Translations under genes and position numbers: made by a program
Part shown: positions 59,003 through 64,000 of the stretch, in pieces
How positions within the stretch are numbered: the first letter of the stretch is position 1
How the letters are laid out: the number at the start of each line of letters is the position of its first letter
Notes under the pieces: generated by a model
Told to the model about the DNA's origin: nothing
The model's database searches: none
The model's input: the letters and a program-made list of their open reading frames with translations, nothing else
Assembly: GCF_023824195.1 (NCBI RefSeq)
Contig: NZ_CP085442.1
Location: forward strand, 3,200,001-3,264,000
Source of the DNA: Priestia megaterium
Lineage (GTDB): Bacteria; Bacillota; Bacilli; Bacillales; Bacillaceae_H
Direction of reading: 5' to 3'
DNA length: 64,000 nucleotides

Positions 59003-59724
59003 TTATCCGTCACCACCCCAATTGTCGCTACAATAATCGTTGAAATCAATACAGCCACATGTGAAGGTACGAAAAAAGACAGCACAATCATAATAATCGC
59101 CATATAAAGAATCAAACGTAAGTAATGATTAAGCTTTGAAGGTAACACGCTTTCGATTTGTAAAACAAGCAGAGCTAAAAACATAGCGGTTAAGGCAAAA
59201 TCAAACCCAAAAGCTTCCGGGTTAGATAGCAAATGGCCAAAAATAGCTCCTGCTGTACAGGCGATAATCCAGCTGACGTAAGCCGTTATATTTAATCCGT
59301 TCATCCAGCGGTCATTAATTGGCTCACCTTTTGCAATTTTACTTGAAGACACCCCAAATGATTCATCCGTTAGAAGCGCTCCAATTCCAACGTTTTTTAA
59401 TAACGAATATTTTGTAAATTCAGGCGCGATCGTAGCGCTCAAAAGAAAGTGTCGTAAGTTCACAATGAATGTTGTGAGAATAATAGCTGAAATCGAGCTA
59501 TTCGCAACCATCAGTGCACAAATAATAAACTGTGCTGCCCCGGCATACACGAGCGCTGATAATAAAGTAACCTCCATAACGGAAAGATGCGAGGACACTC
59601 CAACGATCCCGGCAGCAAGCCCTATGCTTATGTAGCCGAGTAGCGTAGGGATACAATCCTTAACCCCTTGTTTGAACGTTAAGTCCACTTTTTCTCTTTG
59701 CTGTACTGCTTTTTCTGCAATCAC
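58999..59724 (-). CDS. azlC: AzlC-family branched-chain amino acid exporter subunit
   Basis: A 241-residue membrane protein with about seven spans. LLGYISIGLAAGIVGVSSHLS, YAGAAQFIICALMV and VNLRHFLLSATIAPEF are AzlC marks. GTG 59724 has AGGAGGGAG four bases upstream. A cupin-type regulator is divergent from it and should control it through the shared region. Confidence 0.92.
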   Translation of the reverse strand: MIAEKAVQQREKVDLTFKQGVKDCIPTLLGYISIGLAAGIVGVSSHLSVMEVTLLSALVYAGAAQFIICALMVANSSISAIILTTFIVNLRHFLLSATIAPEFTKYSLLKNVGIGALLTDESFGVSSSKIAKGEPINDRWMNGLNITAYVSWIIACTAGAIFGHLLSNPEAFGFDFALTAMFLALLVLQIESVLPSKLNHYLRLILYMAIIMIVLSFFVPSHVAVLISTIIVATIGVVTDK

Positions 59725-59744
59725 CGTACTCCCTCCTTTTCTGC

Positions 59745-59800
59745 TATATTATACATCTATACGTTATATTAAACAACGGTATGTTATACTATCTTTATAA
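59745..59800. promoter_or_regulatory. Divergent promoter and operator of azlCD and its regulator
   Basis: Short intergenic stretch with TATACATCTATACG, GTTATATTA and GGTATGTTATACT. The repeated GTTATA and ATAC units give an imperfect inverted arrangement that suits a homodimeric regulator. -10-like TATTAT and TATACT boxes face both ways. Confidence 0.5.
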
Positions 59801-59819
59801 TAATTAAAGGAGTACAACA

Positions 59820-60371
59820 ATGGACGCGATTCAAGATATTATTGCTAAAAATCTTGTTAAATTACGAAAAAATCGAAATTTGACGCTTGATCAAGTTTCC
59901 GAATTAACGGGTGTTAGTAAAGCAATGCTTGCACAAATTGAAAAAGGTAAATCCAGTCCGACGGTTACCACGCTTTGGAAAATCGCCAACGGTCTTCAAG
60001 TCTCTTTTTCCGTTTTCATGAAAGAAGACACCCCCGATGTACAGAAAGTAAGCATAAAACAGCTGGATCCTATCACCGACAACAAAGGTGATTATTTAGT
60101 GTATTCTTTCTTTCCTTATCACCCGGAAAAAAAGTTTGAAATTTACATCGTCACGTTAAAGCCTGGATGCGTGCACGAAGCGAAAACTCACTTAGGAGAT
60201 GAATACTTACTTATTAAAGAAGGCGAATTAACGGTTCGTTTTGAAAATGAAGAACATGAATTAGCCTCAGGAGACGCTCTGCATTTTTCAGGAAATACCT
60301 CTCACAGCTATATCAATTCTTCTGGAGAAGAAGCAAGCTTTTTTTTGCTCATGCACTACCCCGAATCATAA
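59820..60371 (+). CDS. XRE-cupin regulator
   Basis: A 183-residue regulator: an N-terminal helix-turn-helix (VSELTGVSKAMLAQIEKGKSSPTVTTLWKIA) and a C-terminal cupin barrel (about 95-180, HLGDEYLLIKEGELTVRF and GDALHFSGNTSHSYIN). The cupin should bind a small ligand, likely an amino acid or analogue handled by the divergent AzlCD exporter. ATG 59820 has AAAGGAG seven bases upstream. It is convergent with terC through a strong terminator. Confidence 0.9.
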   Translation: MDAIQDIIAKNLVKLRKNRNLTLDQVSELTGVSKAMLAQIEKGKSSPTVTTLWKIANGLQVSFSVFMKEDTPDVQKVSIKQLDPITDNKGDYLVYSFFPYHPEKKFEIYIVTLKPGCVHEAKTHLGDEYLLIKEGELTVRFENEEHELASGDALHFSGNTSHSYINSSGEEASFFLLMHYPES

Positions 60372-60409
60372 AAAAAGAGCGTACGGATCATCCGTACGTT
60401 CTTTTTTTT
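60370..60409. terminator. Bidirectional terminator
   Basis: AAAAAAGAGCGTACGGAT/ATCCGTACGTTCTTTTTTT, 18-bp stem (one G-T) with a 2-base turn. Confidence 0.9.
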
Positions 60410-61091
60410 AAGCTGCGTGGGCTTGTTCTTTTTTCATTTTTTTGTTTTTCATGTACCCAATGCCTACAACTGCAATGGTTAAGATAACTTGAACAGCGAG
60501 ATGTAAAGCTGTACTTGGAACAAATCCGCCGATAATTTTATCTTCAACAATCATTTTTCCAGCGGACCATGCAAGCATCGCCGCTCCAGCGTAAATGATA
60601 ATCGGAAATTTTTCCATTGCTTTCATAATAAAGCTGCTTCCCCAAATAATAATCGGAATTGAAATTAATACACCAATCATAATTGGGACAAATTCGTGAG
60701 CTACACCTGCTAGAGCTAATACGTTATCTAATGACATGACCGCATCTGCGATAATGATCGTTTTAACCGCACTCCATACCGTTGCTCCACCTTGAGGATT
60801 GTCGCCGTGATCGTGATTGTCCGCTAATAATTTATATGCAATCCATACTAGCATCAAACCGCCCACCGCTCCGATTAATGGAATTTTCAATAAAGGGACA
60901 ATAATAGCCGCAAATAATAATCGAAGACCAATCGCGCCGCCTGTTCCAATTAAAATCGCTCTTTTTTGTAAATCTTTTGGTACGTTACGAGCCGCCATTG
61001 CAATAACAATTGCGTTATCCCCGCTTAAAATTAAATCAAGAAAAATAATTTGCAGCAAACCTTGCACTGATACGCCAATTAGTTCCTCCAT
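60408..61091 (-). CDS. TerC-family membrane protein (YjbE-like), manganese-related
   Basis: A 227-residue protein with about seven spans. FLDLILSGDNAIVIAMAARN and DAVMSLDNVLALAGVAH are the two conserved acidic blocks of TerC, which bind metal in the membrane. The closest B. subtilis protein is YjbE. A yybP-ykoY manganese riboswitch precedes the gene, so it should export or load manganese. ATG 61091 has GGTGGAGG five bases upstream. The His/Asp loop NHDHGDN near 95 adds to a metal role. Confidence 0.92.
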   Translation of the reverse strand: MEELIGVSVQGLLQIIFLDLILSGDNAIVIAMAARNVPKDLQKRAILIGTGGAIGLRLLFAAIIVPLLKIPLIGAVGGLMLVWIAYKLLADNHDHGDNPQGGATVWSAVKTIIIADAVMSLDNVLALAGVAHEFVPIMIGVLISIPIIIWGSSFIMKAMEKFPIIIYAGAAMLAWSAGKMIVEDKIIGGFVPSTALHLAVQVILTIAVVGIGYMKNKKMKKEQAHAA

Positions 61092-61172
61092 AGTTACCTC
61101 CACCTTCTCTTTTTATGTAACGTTTCTCCTCTAAATGTCCGAGCCTTTTCCTCCTTTTTTATAATTGAATAC

Positions 61173-61208
61173 AAAAAAGACCCTTACCAAATAAGCGGTA
61201 AAGGTCTT
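61173..61208 (-). terminator. Riboswitch expression-platform terminator
   Basis: AAGACCTTTACC/GGTAAGGGTCTTTTTT stem right after the yybP-ykoY aptamer and 80 bases before the gene start. The aptamer end must compete with this hairpin when manganese binds. Confidence 0.85.
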
Positions 61209-61300
61209 GCTAACAACATAATGTCGCCAACAAAGCCGAGAGATAATCTCTGTAATGACGACTTTGCTGTTAAAGCTACTCCCCTTTAGGAGATACGTTC
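61209..61300 (-). promoter_or_regulatory. yybP-ykoY manganese riboswitch aptamer
   Basis: On the minus strand: AAAGGGGAGTAGC at the 5' side, GTCGTC in the middle, CTCTCGG and TTGTTGGCGACAT at the 3' side. These match the yybP-ykoY RNA loops that bind Mn2+ and lead to gene expression. It precedes the terminator hairpin at 61173. Confidence 0.92.
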
Positions 61301-61512
61301 AATTATTTGTTTGTATTTACACCACTTATACTATAGCATCTCCTACATTCTGTCAATCGTTTTTTATTCACTTTCAATTTAGTGAAATTACTGTCGCTTT
61401 TCTAGAAATGATGTCGAAAAATGAATATGAAAACCTGTAGTTGTATCCGCTTTCTTATAGTATGATAGATTCAGTTCTATAGTCTTATATTTTGAAGGAG
61501 GAAAATAAAAAT

Positions 61513-62673
61513 ATGAATAAAAAAGGTATAATATCCCTAGTTTCTGCTGGTTTATTAGCATCAACACTATCCGTTCAGTCTGTTCAAGCAGATACCAACA
61601 AAAATGAAAGTGTTTCAAAAAAACTAATAGACCAGCATATGGACAAGCCTCTTCAAAAAAAGAATCTGAATCAACGTGTACTTGATGATTTAAAAAACGA
61701 TGCAACTCATTCTTTAGAAAAAGCTCCTTCCCTTTCTTCATCTCAGAATTCAAAACAAATGAACAGCTCCTCTTCAAACGATGATCCGCTGTTTGAAAAA
61801 GAGCCAAATAACGATTTTAACAAAGCTAATAGTTTGCCAAATGAAAAAACAATCATCGGTCAAATGCTTCCTATGTATGACTTTGATTTTTATAAAGTGA
61901 ATGTCCCTGCTAAAGGCGCACTGCTTGTAGCTGGGACGACCAATTCTCCAGCAATTGACCTTGCCTTTACAGCAGCTGAAAAAGACTTTAAAGATAACAA
62001 GAATTTAATATACCAAGGCTCAGACTATAGCGATGGAGTCGAAGTTCAAGTCTATCAGGTAAATAAACCAGGAACATATTACATAGGCGCCACTGATTAT
62101 GAGTTTGATGATCATTACGACGATAATACCGTGGATGATCTATATGCTCTGAGCACAGCATTCGTAGACAACGTCGCTCCAGATAAACCAGCCATAAACA
62201 GAGTCGGTAATAATGATAAAGTGGTTACGGGAAAAGCGGAGGCTTCTTCTACGGTAACAGTTAAGGCTGGCAGCAAAACGCTTGGATCTGCCAAAACGTC
62301 TTCTAAAGGCACATTTTCTGTTAATATAAGCGTTCAAAAAGCCGGAACGACTCTTACCGTAACGGCTAAAGACAGCGCCGGAAACGTAAGTCCAAGCGTT
62401 TCCACAAAAGTAGCCGATGTCGTAGCGCCTAGTAAGCCAACTGTCAATAAAGTCGATGATAATGATAAAGTGGTTACGGGAAAAGCGGAAGCCTCTTCTA
62501 CTGTAACAGTCAAAGCGGGCAGTAAAACGCTCGGATCTGCCAAGGCTTCTTCTAAAGGAACGTACTCTGTAAAAATACCAGCGCAGAAAACAGGCACTAC
62601 TCTTACCGTGACGGCCAAAGATGCTGCGGGGAATGTTAGCAGCGGAGCGACAACAAAAGTCGTTAAGCATTAA
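61513..62673 (+). CDS. Secreted protein with PPC-like domain and two Ig-like repeats
   Basis: A 386-residue exported protein. Signal peptide (about 1-27, cut after VQA), a Lys/Asn/Ser-rich spacer, then a domain with DPLFEKEPNNDFNKANSLP near 87, the start of a pre-peptidase C-terminal-like domain (about 87-205). Two near-identical bacterial Ig repeats follow (about 216-297 and 301-385, each with DNDKVVTGKAEASSTVTVKAG). There is no anchor or enzyme domain, so it is likely released or held non-covalently. GAAGGAGG lies 11 bases before ATG 61513. The repeats are direct copies at the DNA level (62164-62405, 62422-62660). Confidence 0.82.
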   Translation: MNKKGIISLVSAGLLASTLSVQSVQADTNKNESVSKKLIDQHMDKPLQKKNLNQRVLDDLKNDATHSLEKAPSLSSSQNSKQMNSSSSNDDPLFEKEPNNDFNKANSLPNEKTIIGQMLPMYDFDFYKVNVPAKGALLVAGTTNSPAIDLAFTAAEKDFKDNKNLIYQGSDYSDGVEVQVYQVNKPGTYYIGATDYEFDDHYDDNTVDDLYALSTAFVDNVAPDKPAINRVGNNDKVVTGKAEASSTVTVKAGSKTLGSAKTSSKGTFSVNISVQKAGTTLTVTAKDSAGNVSPSVSTKVADVVAPSKPTVNKVDDNDKVVTGKAEASSTVTVKAGSKTLGSAKASSKGTYSVKIPAQKTGTTLTVTAKDAAGNVSSGATTKVVKH

Positions 62674-62674
62674 T

Positions 62675-62710
62675 CAAAGAAGGAGGTGACTATGGTCACC
62701 TCCTTCTTTG
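62675..62710. terminator. Bidirectional terminator
   Basis: Perfect 16-bp stem CAAAGAAGGAGGTGAC/GTCACCTCCTTCTTTG with a 4-base loop, between converging genes. The AAGGAGGTG inside it is not a ribosome site. Confidence 0.9.
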
Positions 62711-62732
62711 ATATAGTTAAAAAATCGTTTTT

Positions 62733-63716
62733 TTATGCAAAGCGATGGTCAACGCTTTCTCTTTCAATCAATTCATAGTTAGAAAGTGTAAGCTTTTCGA
62801 CTTCTTCTCCGTTGACTAGCTTAATAATTCGCTGTGCCCCCATTTGTCCCGCTTCTTTATAGTAATATTTTACGGTTGTTAAGCTGGGATGAATCACACC
62901 TGTAATTTCATAGCCTCCAAAGCCGGTAATGGATACATCTTCAGGAACGCGTAGTCCGTTTAAATAAGCTGCCTTTAACGTACCAAGCGCAATGTTATCG
63001 GTCGCACATACAATAATGGACGGATTAAATTCTTTCATCACAGCCGTAGCGGCCCCGATTGCATCGCTCATGTTAAAGCTTGTTTGATAACAGCGGATCT
63101 CGCAATCTCTGTCTTTAAGACCTTGCTTTACGCCTTCTTTTCGCTTTACACCTACAGCTATGTCTTTTTCGGTTACGCCTAAAAAAGCGATCTTTTTATG
63201 CCCTTTTTCTCCTATGTACCTTCCAATGTCGCATGCAGCCTCGTAGTCTTGGTGAATTAAACTGTGGACTTCTTCATGCTGCTGTCCAATTAGCAAAACG
63301 GGAATTGAAATTGTGCGGAACGCTTCCAAATGAGCTTTTGTGATTTGAACGGCAAGAAGAATAATACCTGCTACCTTCTGCTTAGCCAGCGTATAGATAT
63401 TTTCGATTTCTCTTTCTAAATCTTGATTAGAATTGGAAATAATCATTTGATAGTGGTGGTCTCTAAGTTCTTGGTCAATACCATCTAATGTGCGGGAAGT
63501 CGCAAAAGAACCCATGCGCGGAACAATTACACCAATGATGTTTGTTTTTTTTGCTTTTAAGCTTTGAGCAAAAGCATTTGGACTATAGTTTGTTTCTTTA
63601 ATAATCTCTTCGATTTTTCGTTTCGTCGCATCGCTCACAGACCCTCCGTTAAGGTAGCGGGATACAGTGCTTTTTGCCACTCCTGCAAGCCGAGCGATAT
63701 CTGCAATAGTTGTCAT
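62733..63716 (-). CDS. LacI-family repressor, ScrR-like
   Basis: A 327-residue repressor. The helix-turn-helix MTTIADIARLAGVAKSTVSRYLNGGSVSDATKRKIEE and the effector domain beginning NIIGVIVPRMGSFATSRTLDGIDQ match the sucrose repressor ScrR of firmicutes. The effector would be a sugar such as fructose or sucrose; no sugar gene is visible beside it here. ATG 63716 is taken because the HTH starts there; the longer frame to 63974 has no such start. The divergent Rrf2 gene shares the upstream region. Confidence 0.88.
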   Translation of the reverse strand: MTTIADIARLAGVAKSTVSRYLNGGSVSDATKRKIEEIIKETNYSPNAFAQSLKAKKTNIIGVIVPRMGSFATSRTLDGIDQELRDHHYQMIISNSNQDLEREIENIYTLAKQKVAGIILLAVQITKAHLEAFRTISIPVLLIGQQHEEVHSLIHQDYEAACDIGRYIGEKGHKKIAFLGVTEKDIAVGVKRKEGVKQGLKDRDCEIRCYQTSFNMSDAIGAATAVMKEFNPSIIVCATDNIALGTLKAAYLNGLRVPEDVSITGFGGYEITGVIHPSLTTVKYYYKEAGQMGAQRIIKLVNGEEVEKLTLSNYELIERESVDHRFA

Positions 63717-63827
63717 TCTCTCATCTCCGTATTTTGTTGCTGTTTCTTTCACAGTATACACGAATATCACGTGCATATTAAGTAACTGCTTTACTTTTTG
63801 CTTCATAAGCGGTATGATAACCCAAAC

Positions 63828-63846
63828 GCGGATAATCATTATCCGC
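63828..63846. promoter_or_regulatory. Perfect palindrome, likely Rrf2 operator
   Basis: GCGGATAATCATTATCCGC, a perfect 9-bp inverted repeat around one centre base, 25-55 bases before the start of the Rrf2 gene. Rrf2 regulators repress their own promoters through such sites. Confidence 0.65.
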
Positions 63847-63882
63847 ATTGTACACATAAAGCAGGAGATGATGTTTTTGCAT

Positions 63883-64000
63883 ATGAAAACAGGCGTTGAG
63901 CAATCGGTGTATGCCATTTTGCTGCTTACGTTTTTACCTGAAAAAGCTGTGTTGCCAGGAGATGTCATCAGCACTCAGCTTGGGGGTTCGCCTACGTATT
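63883..64000 (+). CDS. Rrf2-family regulator (partial, runs off the window)
   Basis: The first 39 residues of a winged-helix regulator: MKTGVEQSVYAILLLTF, then LPGDVISTQLGGSPTY, the start of the Rrf2 helix-turn-helix. No iron-sulfur Cys can be judged as the rest lies outside. The start is uncertain: ATG 63883, TTG 63877 and ATG 63871 are in frame, and AGGAGA near 63863 suits TTG 63877 best. The palindrome at 63828 is its probable operator. Confidence 0.8.
   Translation, partial: MKTGVEQSVYAILLLTFLPEKAVLPGDVISTQLGGSPTY

Noticed and set aside
62140..62670. 176-residue ORF antisense to the Ig-repeat protein
   Set aside because: Its internal repetition and Arg-rich composition mirror the repeats of the real gene.

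Overview
The window reads as a chromosomal segment of a Bacillus-type endospore former. The gene content and protein sequences look most like Priestia (Bacillus) megaterium; this is a judgement from recognised protein sequences, not from a search. The DNA is AT-rich, genes have strong AAGGAGG-type ribosome sites, and most transcription units end in hairpin-plus-T terminators. There is no rRNA, tRNA, prophage, CRISPR array or transposase gene.

Layout. 0-5 kb: qoxA (quinol oxidase) and small unknown proteins. 5-9.8 kb: a Cd/Zn export cluster (CadC repressor, CadA ATPase with an extra Cys/His-rich N-terminus), then a methyltransferase and a PCYCGC lipoprotein. 9.8-15 kb: LysM amidase, LysE exporter, amino acid permease, thioredoxin-like protein. 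15-25 kb: a small basic protein behind a Fur-box-like promoter, an acidic LPxTA-type surface protein with its class D sortase, TauE exporter, acid phosphatase, two YitT-family proteins. 25-31 kb: CtaG and a DUF2243 protein, a tandem array of promoter-RNA-terminator cassettes, then a BlaI / M56 protease / BdbD / BdbC operon and a YvrJ-DUF2922-DUF1659 cluster. 31-46 kb: AlbA_2 protein, HAD phosphatase, poly-gamma-glutamate hydrolase-like protein, TetR-SMR pair, prfC, a cold-shock gene, a frameshifted DUF421 gene, a PrsW-type protease and two manganese catalases. 46-64 kb: the petrobactin-type yclNOPQ iron transporter with a Fur box, a SleB-like wall hydrolase, signal peptidase I, a short MutS2-like protein, azlCD with a cupin regulator, a TerC protein under a yybP-ykoY manganese riboswitch, an Ig-repeat secreted protein, a ScrR-like repressor and a partial Rrf2 regulator.

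The most interesting structure is at 26629-27561, with a lone relative at 24118-24232. Eight cassettes share a pair of TTTTCAC-like boxes 11 bp apart, a -10-like hexamer exactly 10 bases after the second box, a body of about 70-80 bases and a terminator. The boxes resemble the octamer repeats described for CssR (secretion stress) targets in B. subtilis, and the array lies beside bdbCD, which fold secreted proteins. In most copies the predicted RNA carries a stretch complementary to a ribosome site followed by AUG AAA AAA, the usual start of a signal-peptide gene. I propose a family of secretion-stress small RNAs that dampen translation of secreted proteins; this is inference. An alternative reading, tiny 15-20 residue peptides on the other strand, is weakened by a frameshift in one copy.

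A second structured element is a dispersed repeat of about 320 bp with imperfect GAGGCTGGGACA terminal inverted repeats. It has five copies plus one solo-hairpin derivative, all intergenic. Several small proteins below the usual annotation length (at 15179, 24054, 30236, 31484, 40509, 43627 and 54737) are supported by ribosome sites, membrane spans or context.
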